NCBI RefSeq assembly: GCF_039872765.1
Contig: NZ_JBDPZC010000017.1
Span: 1-64,000, forward strand
Source: Roseateles_B flavus
Lineage (GTDB): Bacteria; Pseudomonadota; Gammaproteobacteria; Burkholderiales; Burkholderiaceae_C
Direction: 5' to 3'
Length of the DNA: 64,000 bases
Positions 25,661 to 35,300 of this stretch are shown piece by piece; positions within the stretch are counted from its first letter, which is position 1; each line of letters begins with the position of its first letter. The notes under the pieces are model-generated. The model made no database searches, was not told where the DNA came from, and worked only from the letters and a program-made list of their open reading frames with translations. A program made the translations under genes and the position numbers.

Positions 25661-26785
25661 ATGTCCTCCTCCTCTGTCGCGATGCCCGTGCTGGCCCATG
25701 TGGGCAGCGCCGATCCCGAATCCGGCCGACTGTGGCGGTTTCGTCAGCATGAAACCACCGGCGCCCTGCAGGCCGAGGCGGCCGTGCCGGCGCTGCCCAG
25801 GGCCAGCTGGCTGCTGGCAGATGCCGCCCGTGGCCTGCTCTACGCCGCCCATGAGCTGCGCCACTTCGATGGCCGTGCCCAGGGCGCCCTGGCTGTCTAT
25901 CGCCCTGGGCCGCAGGGCACCGAGTGCCTGCATCGGCAGGGCAGCGGCGCCGACAGCCCCGTCCACCTCGCCCTGCTGGGCCAGACCGTCATGCTGGCGC
26001 ACTACGAGGAGGCGGCCCTGAGCCTGTGGCGTCTGGATGAGGCCGGCCTGCCGACGGGCCTCGGTGCGGTCTGGCCCAGCGATCCCCGAGGCCGCTGGCA
26101 GCCGGGCCCCCGCCGGCCGCAGAACGCGCCGCCCGGCAGCCGCGCCTGCAGCGGCCACGAGGCGGCGCACCTGCACATGGTGCGGGTCAGCCCCGACGGC
26201 CGTCATGTGCTGGCCACCGACCTGGGCCTGGACCGCCTGCAGGTCTGGCGGCATGAGGGCCCGCTGCAGCTGCGGCCGCTGGAGGGCATCGCGCTGACGC
26301 CGGGGTCAGGGCCGCGGCACTTCCTCTTCGCACCCGGGCGGGGGGACCGCGTGCACGTGCTGTGCGAGGAGTCCTCCACACTGGCGACCCTGCATTTCGA
26401 CGCCGCCACCGGCCACCTGCAGCTGCTGGACGAGACCAGCGTGCTACCCGCAGGATTCGCCGGCACCAGCTATGCCTCCGACCTGCTGCCGGCGCCCGAC
26501 GGCCGCCACCTCTACGCGCTCAACCGCCTGTTCGACGCGGTGAGCCTCATCGCGCTCGAGGCCTCAGGCCTGCCCCGCGTGCTCGACCACGTCTGGACTC
26601 GCGGCTCCTATCCTCGCAGCGCTGCACTGGACCCCGCCGGCCGCTTCCTCTACGTCTGCAATGAGCGCAGCGACCAGCTGGCCGTGCTGCGCGTCGAGTC
26701 CGGCATGGAGCTGCGCCCGACCGGCCTGCACGTGCCGGTGCCGCAGCCCGTCAGCGTGCACCTGGGCCGCTGGGCTGGGGCATGA
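25661..26785 (+). CDS. Lactonase-family seven-bladed propeller protein
   Basis: A 374-residue protein of the Pgl-type lactonase family (6-phosphogluconolactonase or cyclic carboxylate lactonases). Propeller repeats are visible as HMVRVSPDGRHVLATDLGLDRL, GSGPRHFLFAP, ASDLLPAPDGRHLYALNR and GSYPRSAALDPAGRFLYVCNE. There is no signal peptide, so it is cytoplasmic. The ribosome site is weak and an in-frame ATG at 25682 is an alternative start. No pentose-phosphate genes are adjacent, so the phosphogluconolactone substrate is only an analogy. Confidence 0.82.
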   Translation: MSSSSVAMPVLAHVGSADPESGRLWRFRQHETTGALQAEAAVPALPRASWLLADAARGLLYAAHELRHFDGRAQGALAVYRPGPQGTECLHRQGSGADSPVHLALLGQTVMLAHYEEAALSLWRLDEAGLPTGLGAVWPSDPRGRWQPGPRRPQNAPPGSRACSGHEAAHLHMVRVSPDGRHVLATDLGLDRLQVWRHEGPLQLRPLEGIALTPGSGPRHFLFAPGRGDRVHVLCEESSTLATLHFDAATGHLQLLDETSVLPAGFAGTSYASDLLPAPDGRHLYALNRLFDAVSLIALEASGLPRVLDHVWTRGSYPRSAALDPAGRFLYVCNERSDQLAVLRVESGMELRPTGLHVPVPQPVSVHLGRWAGA

Positions 26786-26788
26786 CGC

Positions 26789-27316
26789 TCACTTGACGGG
26801 GATGGGCGTGGCCCGGTCCACGGGCACTGCGGTCACGCTGTTCTGGGGCGAGCCCTCGATCAGGCGGTCCGAGTAGGTCAGGTAGACCAGCGTGTTGCGC
26901 TTGGTATCGACCATGCGCACGATGCGCAGGCGCTTGAAGACGAGGGAGATGCGCTCGTTGAACACCTCTTCCTGCTGCGGCAGGGCCTTGGTGAACTGGA
27001 TGGGCCCGGTCTGGCGGCAGGCGATGGAGGCCTCGCTCTTGTCCTCGGCCAGGCCCAGCGCGCCCTTGATGCCGCCGGTCTTGGCGCGCGACACATAGCA
27101 GGTCACGCCTTCCACGCGGGGATCTTCATGGGCGTCGACCACGATCTTGTGGTCCGGGCCGATCAGCTTGAAGACGGTGTCGACCTCGCCGATGGTGTCC
27201 GGGCGTGCCAGGCTGGCGGTCGCCCCCAGCAGGCTCAGGGACAGGCCGGCGGCCAGCAGCAGGGGGCGCCGCAGGACAGGGGGCAGGGCGCGGGGCAGGG
27301 CGGACGGCGCAGGCAT
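26789..27316 (-). CDS. creA: CreA-family periplasmic protein
   Basis: A 175-residue protein with an N-terminal signal (RRPLLLAAGLSLSLLGATASLA, cleavage near residue 38) and the CreA domain: IGEVDTVFKLIGPDHKIVVDAHEDP, VEGVTCYVSRAKTGGIKG, SIACRQTGPIQF and VYLTYSDRLIEGSPQNSVTAVP. Two cysteines are conserved in the mature part. CreA is a widespread periplasmic protein of unknown function. AAGGAG seven bases upstream supports the start. It converges with the lactonase gene, with a 3-bp gap. Confidence 0.92.
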   Translation of the reverse strand: MPAPSALPRALPPVLRRPLLLAAGLSLSLLGATASLARPDTIGEVDTVFKLIGPDHKIVVDAHEDPRVEGVTCYVSRAKTGGIKGALGLAEDKSEASIACRQTGPIQFTKALPQQEEVFNERISLVFKRLRIVRMVDTKRNTLVYLTYSDRLIEGSPQNSVTAVPVDRATPIPVK

Positions 27317-27386
27317 GAGGGGCTCCTTCTCCGGGAATCACGAGAGGCCCCCATTATTGGCACGCCCCCAGGCGGGCAGGCAAAGG

Positions 27387-29333
27387 TCACCGGGGCTGCA
27401 GGATGGCGGCGTCCAGCCGCTCGGTGCCGCCCGCGCTGCGCACCAGGCGCGGGTAGCGCAGGCCCTCGCGGTAGTCGATGCGCACCGGCCGGTACTGCTC
27501 GCCCTCGCGCACCAGCAGCTCCAGCGGGGCCTGCCCCGTCTTGTTGGCCGTGATGGCGGCGGACAGTCGCTCGCCCTTGTAGGCCGTGCCATTGACTGCG
27601 ACCACCGTCAGCGCGCGGCTCATGCCCGCGCGGAAGGCGGGGCTGTCCCACAGCACGCGCTCCACCTTGCCGTCGCGCTTGAGCACCAGGCCCAGGGAGT
27701 AGCTGAAGTCGTCGTTGCGCCACTCGCCGTCCTCGGCCTGGTGGCGCTGGAACTCGCTGGGCTGCTCGGCCCAGTCCAGGCGCCAGCCGGCGCGGGCCAG
27801 GCCGTCCAGCGGCGCTCCGGGGCCGTGGCTGTCCAGGCGCTCGCGCAGGAAGCGGGCCCAGTCGTGGGCCTGGACCTCACCCAGCGCCGCCACGATGTCC
27901 TCGAAGCGATAGCTCAGGGGCTGCTGGCGGCCGTCCTGGATGCCGAAGAAGCGGCGGGCGAAATCGTCCAGGCTGCGCTGGCCGCCGCTCTTCTCGCGGA
28001 TCAGGGTGTCGGCATCCAGCCAGATCAGGGTGGATTCGGGGTAGTAGTCGGCGCCGCGCTGCCAGTTGCTCCAGTCCGGCTCGCTGCGCGAGCGGGCCAT
28101 GGCGCCTTCGTTGGTGGTGTCCTGCAGATTGCGCCAGACGCGACCCGCGCGGTGGCTGAGCATGGCCACGGTCTGCGCGAGGGTGTCGCGCATCTGCTCG
28201 GGGCTGACCAGGCCGGCACGCACGGCCAGCACGCGGCCCCAGTAGTCCGTCTGGCCCTCGTAGAGCCACAGCAGGCTGTCCTGCATGGGGACGTTGTAGT
28301 CGGGCGTCAGCAGGTCGGCCGGGCGGCGGAACTTGCCGTTCCAGGAGTGCGCGTATTCATGGGGCAGCAGGCTGCGGGCGCCCGGGCGGTGCGCCCAGTC
28401 CTTGAAGTAGCCGGGCCGCACACCGTTCTCGCTGCTCTGGTGGTGCTCGAGGCCAATGCCTCCCATGCGTTCGGAGATGGCCAGCAGGAAGTCGTAGTGC
28501 TCGAAATGCCGCGAGGCGAAGAGCCGGTCCGCCTGCTGCACGAGGCGCCGATGGGCCTCCACCTGCGCCTCGCTGGCCTGCAGCTCCTCGGGGCTGTCGG
28601 CCATGATGTTCAGGACCACGGGCCGCGGCTGGCCCGGCGGATCGAGCTCGATGCGGCGCAGGTGCCGGCCGGCGAAGATCGGCGAATCCATCAGCGTCTC
28701 CAGGCTGACCGGGGCGAAGCGCAGCACCTCCGGATCGCCGCTGCCACCCTCCTGCACACGCAGGGCGCTCGCCTGCTGCCAGCCGGTGGGCAGGCGCAGC
28801 TCGGGTTGCACCTGGATGCGGTCGACCCGGTGCCCGGCCGGATAGAGCACCATGCTGATCCACTGCAGGTTCAGCATCTCGCGGGTCATCACCACCCGGC
28901 CGCTCTCGCGGTTCAGGGCGCTGAGGAACTGGTGGCGGATCTCGACCTGGCGCACCCCCTTGGGGATCTCGACATGGAAGGCGCTCGGATCCACGGTATC
29001 CCGCGTCCAGGGCAAGACCTGACCCTCCGCCTGGATCTGCAGGCCGGCGATGCGGTCTACCTCGCCATAGGGGCCATGCGCACCGGGCAGGTAGCGCGGG
29101 TGCAGCAGGGCCAGCCGGCCTGGCTGCACGGGCAGCCGCTGGCGGACCTGGAAGACACGGTGGTCCAGGTCGGTGGCGTCCACGCGGACCTGCATCACCC
29201 CGGGGTAGGGGCGATCCTGGGCCTTGGGAACCTGGGCTTGCGCAGGTGCCGGGCCCAGCGCGGCGGCGATCATGCCGGCCAGCAGCAGGGCGCGCAGGCC
29301 GTGGCCCTCTTTCTTGCTCGCACCAGAACGCAT
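27387..29333 (-). CDS. M61 glycyl-aminopeptidase family metalloprotease
   Basis: A 648-residue exported zinc peptidase. The signal peptide ends near LGPAPAQAQ; the N-terminal beta domain runs to about residue 200. The zinc site HEYAHSWN lies near residue 325 with the downstream glutamate in WLYEGQTDYWG, and a C-terminal PDZ-like region (FSYSLGLVLKRDGKVERVLWDSPAFRAGM) follows. M61 enzymes favour N-terminal Gly or Ala residues. AGGGAGG four bases before 29333 fixes the start; the longer upstream frame is rejected. It is probably periplasmic and divergent from the antiporter gene. Confidence 0.9.
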   Translation of the reverse strand: MRSGASKKEGHGLRALLLAGMIAAALGPAPAQAQVPKAQDRPYPGVMQVRVDATDLDHRVFQVRQRLPVQPGRLALLHPRYLPGAHGPYGEVDRIAGLQIQAEGQVLPWTRDTVDPSAFHVEIPKGVRQVEIRHQFLSALNRESGRVVMTREMLNLQWISMVLYPAGHRVDRIQVQPELRLPTGWQQASALRVQEGGSGDPEVLRFAPVSLETLMDSPIFAGRHLRRIELDPPGQPRPVVLNIMADSPEELQASEAQVEAHRRLVQQADRLFASRHFEHYDFLLAISERMGGIGLEHHQSSENGVRPGYFKDWAHRPGARSLLPHEYAHSWNGKFRRPADLLTPDYNVPMQDSLLWLYEGQTDYWGRVLAVRAGLVSPEQMRDTLAQTVAMLSHRAGRVWRNLQDTTNEGAMARSRSEPDWSNWQRGADYYPESTLIWLDADTLIREKSGGQRSLDDFARRFFGIQDGRQQPLSYRFEDIVAALGEVQAHDWARFLRERLDSHGPGAPLDGLARAGWRLDWAEQPSEFQRHQAEDGEWRNDDFSYSLGLVLKRDGKVERVLWDSPAFRAGMSRALTVVAVNGTAYKGERLSAAITANKTGQAPLELLVREGEQYRPVRIDYREGLRYPRLVRSAGGTERLDAAILQPR

Positions 29334-29449
29334 CGGTCCCTCCCTTGTTGGAGAGCGCACCATAGCGGTGTCTGCGGACTTGCGGCAGCAGGAAGTCCCG
29401 CAGTGACTTTGGGCATGGGGGCGTCGCCCGGCTGTGCTAGCGTCCTGCC

Positions 29450-30544
29450 ATGCGCATCCTGATCTCACGCCTGCCTGCTGCCCTTCCCCTGTGGTCCCTC
29501 ATGGCGCCACTCGCCGCCCTGCTGGCCCTGGCCTGGCCGGGCGCCCAGGGGGGCGTGCTGGCCTTGGTCGGCCTGTGCCTCGGCGCGGCCGTGCTGGCGG
29601 CCGTGCACCACGCCGAAGTGGTGGCTCACCGGGTGGGCGAGCCCTTCGGATCGCTCGTGCTGGCGGTGGCCGTCACGGTGATCGAGGTGGCGCTGATCGT
29701 GTCCCTGATGCTGGCCGGCGGCGAGGGGGCGAGCTCGCTGGCGCGAGACACCGTGTTCTCGGCCATCATGATCGTCTGCAACGGCGTGCTGGGCCTGTGC
29801 ATCCTGGTGGGCGGCCTGAAGCACCGGGTGCTGGCCTTCCGCGTCGACGGCACCAGCCCCGCGCTGGCTGTGCTGGCGGCCCTGGCCACGCTGACCCTGG
29901 TGCTGCCCAGCTTCACCACCAGCTCGCCGGGGCCCACCTTCGCGCGGCCGCAGCTGATGTTTGCCGGGGTGGTCTCCCTGGTGCTGTATGGCGCCTTCGT
30001 CTTCGTGCAGGCCTGGCGGCATCGCGACTACTTCCTGCCCGTGCAGGACGAAGGCGGTGACAGCGCCGACCACGCCGAGCCCCCCAGCACCGCCGTGGCC
30101 TGGGCAGCCCTGGGCCTGCTGATGGTCTGCCTGGTGGGCGTGGTCGGCCTTGCCAAGCGCCTGGCGCCGCCCATGGAGGCCTTGGTGCAGAACCTCGGGG
30201 CGCCACCCTCGCTGGTGGGCGTGATGGTGGCCCTGCTGGTGCTGCTGCCCGAGACCCTGGCCGCCGTGCATGCCGCCGCGCGCAACCGGCTGCAGACCAG
30301 CCTCAACCTGGCCCTGGGCTCGGGCCTGGCCAGCATCGGCTTGACGATTCCTGCGGTGGCGGTGCTCTCGCTGTTCCTGCCGAACCCGCTGGTGCTGGGC
30401 CTGCCGCCCACGGGCATCGTGCTTCTGGTGCTGAGCCTGGTGGTTGGCGCCCTGACCCTGGGCAGCGGGCGCGCCACCGTACTGCAGGGCGCCGTGCACC
30501 TGGTGCTGTTCGCCGTCTTCCTGTTCCTGGCCGTTGTGCCCTGA
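29450..30544 (+). CDS. chaA: Calcium/sodium:proton antiporter, ChaA type
   Basis: A 364-residue integral membrane protein with about eleven hydrophobic segments in two homologous halves. The CaCA-family alpha repeats are visible: GEPFGSLVLAVAVTVIEVALIV in the first half and PPSLVGVMVALLVLLPETLAAVHAA in the second, each with its acidic residue (E in VTVIE, E in LPETLAA). It probably exports Ca2+ or Na+ in exchange for protons at the inner membrane. The ribosome site is weak. The gene symbol is by family similarity; ion selectivity is not shown. Confidence 0.88.
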   Translation: MRILISRLPAALPLWSLMAPLAALLALAWPGAQGGVLALVGLCLGAAVLAAVHHAEVVAHRVGEPFGSLVLAVAVTVIEVALIVSLMLAGGEGASSLARDTVFSAIMIVCNGVLGLCILVGGLKHRVLAFRVDGTSPALAVLAALATLTLVLPSFTTSSPGPTFARPQLMFAGVVSLVLYGAFVFVQAWRHRDYFLPVQDEGGDSADHAEPPSTAVAWAALGLLMVCLVGVVGLAKRLAPPMEALVQNLGAPPSLVGVMVALLVLLPETLAAVHAAARNRLQTSLNLALGSGLASIGLTIPAVAVLSLFLPNPLVLGLPPTGIVLLVLSLVVGALTLGSGRATVLQGAVHLVLFAVFLFLAVVP

Positions 30545-30556
30545 GCAGGGCAGGCT

Positions 30557-31153
30557 TCAGCAGTTCTCGTACTTCCAGTTGCGGCGCTTGCCCTCGCCCA
30601 GCCACTCGACGGCCTGGGCAATGCGCTTCTCGCGCGTCTCCTCGCGCTTGGCCTCGGCGATCCAGTCGAGGTACTCGCGGCGGTGGCCCGGCGGCAGCCG
30701 CTCGAAGAAGGCCTGGGCGGCCGGCTGCACGCTCAGGGCTTGGGCGAAGGCCGGCGGCATGTCCGGGACCGGCTTGGGTGCCTGACGGACCTGGCGCTGC
30801 GGCTTGACGCCCTGGTCGATCAGGCCCTGTGCCTTCTTGAGCATGGCCTTGAGCTCGGCCTTGGGGGGCAGGTCCGCGAGCTGGGTGAGCTTGCCCAGTT
30901 CACCCATGCCCTCACGGCGCTCGCTGGCGCCGGTGACTGCCTCGCCCTGCCAGAAGCCGATGCTGGCATGGGCCTTGAAGGCCGCCATGCTGGTGAGGAT
31001 GCGGCCGCCCCACATGAAGTGAGGGAAGCCCCACTTGATGGTCTCCTCCACGCCCGGACACTGGGCATGGACCAGCTCGCGCCAGAAGCTCAGCAGGGGC
31101 TGGGCGAAGGGGGCGGACTTCTCGATGTAGGCGTCAACGCGGGGATCCTGCAT
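30557..31153 (-). CDS. YdeI/OmpD-associated-like protein
   Basis: A 198-residue cytoplasmic protein of the YdeI family. The N-terminal DUF1801-like region has VDAYIEKSAPFAQPLLSFWRELV, EETIKWGFPHFMWGG and GFWQGEAV. The C-terminal helical segment PPAFAQALSVQPAAQAFFERLPPGHRREYLDWIAEAKREETREKRI is the OmdA-type motif, and the protein ends with basic KRRNWKYENC. Members are linked to stress or antimicrobial-peptide responses in some bacteria, but the mechanism is not established. It ends 12 bp from the antiporter stop and is convergent with it. Confidence 0.88.
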   Translation of the reverse strand: MQDPRVDAYIEKSAPFAQPLLSFWRELVHAQCPGVEETIKWGFPHFMWGGRILTSMAAFKAHASIGFWQGEAVTGASERREGMGELGKLTQLADLPPKAELKAMLKKAQGLIDQGVKPQRQVRQAPKPVPDMPPAFAQALSVQPAAQAFFERLPPGHRREYLDWIAEAKREETREKRIAQAVEWLGEGKRRNWKYENC

Positions 31154-31162
31154 GGGCTGGGA

Positions 31163-31546
31163 CTACATGCCGCGCAGCAGCGGCTCGTGCAGGCGGCCGG
31201 ACAATTCCAGCGCGCCGCCGCCATAGTAAGCGCGTGCCCAGCCCAGTCGGCGCAGTTCGGCCACGGCCAGCTCGGCGCGCGCGCCGGTGGCGCAGTAGAC
31301 CAGCAGCGGCGTTTCCATCGGCCAGTGCTGCAGCGCCATGATCTCGCCCAGCCGGGGCAGGGGCATGCTGTGTGCGCCAGGCAGGTGGCCGGCCATGAAC
31401 TCGGCGTAGGAGCGCACATCGACGCGCAGGGCGTCGGGAGGCCAGTCCATGGACGGCGCGGATGCCGGTGGCGCGGCCTCGGCGGGCGGCTCGGCGCCGC
31501 TGTCCATCATGGGCTCGGGCCAGTGCAGTTGAGAAACCCACAGCAT
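31163..31546 (-). CDS. Rhodanese-like domain protein
   Basis: A 127-residue protein with one rhodanese domain: LRVDVRSYAEFMAGHLPGAHSMPLPRL and the active-site loop VYCATGARAE with the catalytic cysteine. A Pro/Ala-rich N-terminus of about 35 residues precedes it. GGAGGT seven bases upstream fixes the start at 31546. It is the downstream partner of a similar gene only 23 bp away. Such proteins carry sulfane sulfur or act in sulfur relay; the acceptor is unknown. Confidence 0.88.
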   Translation of the reverse strand: MLWVSQLHWPEPMMDSGAEPPAEAAPPASAPSMDWPPDALRVDVRSYAEFMAGHLPGAHSMPLPRLGEIMALQHWPMETPLLVYCATGARAELAVAELRRLGWARAYYGGGALELSGRLHEPLLRGM

Positions 31547-31569
31547 CACGGTGACCTCCTGTCGGGTGA

Positions 31570-31962
31570 TCAGAGACCGGACTCCAGCGCCCGTCCCAGG
31601 CGGCGCGCCAGCAGCACGGGCGTGCCGGCATTGCAGGCCGCCTGGTAGCCCAGGCGCTGCAAGAGGCCCAGCGCCTGCTCGGCACGGTGGCCGCTGGCGC
31701 AGTAGAGGGCAATCGGCTGGCCTGGATCCGGAGCCAGGTGGACGATGTCGTCCGCCAGGCGAGGCAGGGGCAGGCAATGGGCCCCGGCGACATGGCCGGC
31801 CATGAACTCCGAGTAGGAGCGCACGTCGATCAGCAGGACCACCTCCGCATCAAGAGGCGAGGGCGCTTGCGGCAGCCCGGGCGGCTCGGCCATGGCGGGC
31901 AGTTCGGTGATCGACAGGCCGGCCTGGACTTCAGGCGGCAGCAGCGAAGACGTCCAGAGCAT
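31570..31962 (-). CDS. Rhodanese-like domain protein
   Basis: A 130-residue single-domain rhodanese with VLLIDVRSYSEFMAGHVAGAHCLPLPRL and the active-site loop LYCASGHRAEQA. Both this protein and the neighbour begin MLW and keep a similar layout, so they look like a tandem duplication. GGAGGT four bases before the ATG at 31962 selects this start over the longer upstream frame. It is probably co-transcribed with the second copy. Confidence 0.88.
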   Translation of the reverse strand: MLWTSSLLPPEVQAGLSITELPAMAEPPGLPQAPSPLDAEVVLLIDVRSYSEFMAGHVAGAHCLPLPRLADDIVHLAPDPGQPIALYCASGHRAEQALGLLQRLGYQAACNAGTPVLLARRLGRALESGL

Positions 31963-32340
31963 GGAGACCTCCGGGAGGCGGCGGGCTTGCGCCCAGGCCC
32001 TCTTTTTACGCCTAAGTCGGCGGGTTCGCCAGTCGGTCGCCGACGGGGGAGTCTCTGGCGGCTGGTGTGCGAAAGGTCGCATACAACAGTCGGCAACCCG
32101 GCTTGACAGTGCGCCATCGGCAGGCGTCCACTGCTGTTGCAGGATCCGGTCCGCGCTGGACCGATCTGCCGACCGGAGGCTTGCGCTGTGCGTCACGACG
32201 CCGGCGAACGCAGCCGGTCGAGGGAGGCCCCACGGGCCGAGGGCGCCGGGTACGCATGGCAAACAATGTCAGCGGCCCGGGCGAGTTTGCCGCGTTGCCA
32301 GCATGCCCATGCACAGGCGCGGCGTTCGGCTGAGTTGGAG
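31963..32340. other. Intergenic region between rhodaneses and signalling operon
   Basis: This 378-bp divergent gap probably holds promoters for both directions. I see a small dyad TGCGA-AAGG-TCGCA at 32079-32092 and a T-run near 32002, but no clear sigma-70 boxes and no convincing gene. Confidence 0.4.
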
Positions 32341-35300
32341 ATGGATTCAACCAACGCGTTCACGTCCGGATGGGGCTCGACGTCGGCCGCCGGAACCAGG
32401 GGCTGGCTTCAGGGCATGGGACTCAAGCAGAAGCTGCTGCTGGCGGCCGTTCTTTGCATGGCGGCCATTGGCGTGCCGGTGTGGCAGCAGCTGAAGCTGA
32501 GTCAGGCGCTGATTCGGACGATAGACCGAGAGCGCCAGGGTGTCGCCCACGCCAGCCTCCTGCAGCAGAGCCATGAGTCCTTGGGGCGCCTGCAGGCAGC
32601 CATCCCCGCAGGGGACGCTGCCGCCTCGCGGGCGTGGGATGCCGCACGGCTGCGGGAGCGCCTGGATTCGCTGCAGGCACGGCTGGACGCCGAGGGCGCC
32701 TCCATGGCGTTGCGCCAGGCCGCTGACGAAGCCCGGCAGCTGCTGCGCCAGCTGCCCGTCGATGAGGCCCGGGTCGCGTCCGCGGAACCGACGAGGCAAG
32801 TGAGCGCTCAGCTGAAGGCGAAGTTCCAACAGATGATGGAGCTGGTGCTGGACGAATACGCGCTCGTCCTGGATCCCCGGACCGATACCTACTACCTGAT
32901 GGCCGCCTGCTTCATGCAGGGCACGGAGCTGGCCGAGCAACTGCAGGACGCCGCCGGCAAGGGCGCCTGGACGGACGAGGGCAGTGCCCATCGGCTTCGT
33001 CAGATGATGGGCAAGGTCTTCCAGGCGAACCCGGCCATGTCGCAGGCACTGGCAGCGCCCCTGCAGGGGCTGGACGACAGCCTGGCCCGCCTGCGCACGC
33101 AGCCCACGGCCGCGGACTTTGAGCGCGCGCAGGCGGCCCTGGTCGCCTGGCTGGAAGTCGGTGCCTACCAGCTGGACGGCGAGCTGGATCGCCAGCGCAG
33201 CGCCCTGCGCAGCGCGCAGACGGGGCAGGTCCTGCTGCTGCTCCTGTTTCTCGCCAGCCTGGCGCAGCTGGGCCGCCTGATCGTGCGGGACTACCTGGCC
33301 CGCACCCAGGAAATGCACCATCGAGCCAAGCTGCTGGGACACGCCGAGGAGCTCGCCAAGATCGGCTGCGCGGAGACGGACCTGATGAGCGAGCAGGTCC
33401 GGTGGACCGCCGGCATGTTCCACCTGTTCGGCGAGCCCGAGTCCTCGACGCCCGTCGACCCGGACTGGCTCTACCTGCGCGTGCCGCGGGGCGAGCGCGA
33501 CAGCGTGCAGCGCAACAGCCGCCTGGTCGCGCCCCAGCAACCCTGCGAGTTCGAGCACCGGATCCAGCGTTCGGATGGCAGCTTTCGCACGGTCCTGCAC
33601 CGGGCCGTCATTGACCTGGACGACAAGGGCTGGCCGCGACGGGCGCTGACGATTCTGCAGGACGTCACCGAGCGCCACGACGCCGAACAGCGCATCGAGC
33701 GGCTGGACAAGAGCTGCCCCGTCACCGGGCTGTCCAACCGCAAGGCCTTGCTGGAGCGCCTGCAGCAATGCCTGGAGCCGCTGCGGGAGGGCGACGCCGG
33801 CCTGGTCTTGATGGTCATGCAGGTGCACCAGCTGGGCATGGTGATGGACTCCCTGGGCTATGACGGTGGCGACCGCCTGCTGCAGCTGGTGGCGCAGCGG
33901 CTGGAGACGGCGGCCGGCAAGACCGCTCTGGTGCTGGCGCACCTGGGTCAGGGCGAGTACGCCTGCCTGCGGCGCATTCCCGCAGGCGAAGGGCAGGCGG
34001 ATCTGCTGGAGGAATGCCGGGCGCTGCTGCGGGCGCTCAACGAGCCCGTACAGCTGGGCGATGTCGAGTTCGCCATGAGCTGCTCGCTGGGATTCAGCCA
34101 GGCGCCCCTGGACAGCGACCAGGGCCCCCGGCTGCTCCACCAGGCCCAGGCGGCCCTGGGACAGGCGCGCGAGAGCGAGGGCCTGGTCTGCCGCTATGAC
34201 CCCGCCGCGCATGCACGCGCCTTCCGGCGCCTGGAGACCGAGACAGCGCTGCGCCGGGCCCTGGAGCAGGATGGGCTGCACCTGCACTACCAGGCCCAGC
34301 TGGAGCTCCGGCAGGGGCGCATCATCGGCGCCGAAGTGCTCGCGCGCTGGACGGACCCGGTGCGCGGCGAGGTGCCGCCAGTGGAGTTCATCGCTGTGGC
34401 CGAGGCCTGCGGGCTGATCGTCGAGCTGGGCGAGTGGGTGATGCGCCAGGCCTGCCTGCAGGCCGTGAAGTGGCAGAAGGCGGGCCTGCGCCCGATTCGC
34501 CTGGCCGTGAACCTTTCAGCGCGCCAGCTGCAGCTGCCGGACATCGCCTGGCGGGTGCAGAACATCCTTCGCGAGACAGGCATGGACCCGCGCTGGCTGG
34601 GCATCGAGATCACTGAAAGCCTCTTCATCGAGGAAAGCCAGCACATCCTGCGCGCCTTGCATGCCATCAAGGCGCTGGGCGTGGAGATCTCGCTGGACGA
34701 CTTCGGCACCGGCTACTCGAACCTCGGCTACCTGCGCCGGCTGCCGGTGGACATCGTCAAGATCGACCGCAGCATCGTCCACGACGTCGAGGCGGCGGCG
34801 CATGACGTCTCCATGACCCGGGCAGTCATCAACATGGCGCACAGCCTGCAGCTGAAGGTGCTGGCCGAGGGGGTGGAGACCGAAGGGCAGCTGTCCATGC
34901 TGATGGCCAACAAGTGCGACCAGATGCAGGGCTTCCTCTTCAGCCCGGGCGTGGATGCCGAGGCCTTCGAGGCCCAGCTGCGCGCGGAGCAGCAGCTGCC
35001 CGGGCATCTGTTCGCCGCCGAACGCAGGCGCACCCTGCTGCTCGTGGACGACGAGGAGAACATCGTCGCCGCACTGAGGCGCCTGCTGCGCCGCGACGGC
35101 TACCAGATCCTCACCGCCAACAGCGGCGGCGAAGGCCTGCAGTGCCTGGCCGAGCACGAGGTCGACGTGATCATCTCCGACCAACGCATGCCGGGCATGA
35201 CGGGGGTCGAGTTCCTGCGGCGCGCCAAGGAGCTCTATCCCGGCACGGTGCGCATGGTGCTGTCCGGCTACACGGAGCTGCAGTCCATCACGGACGCGAT

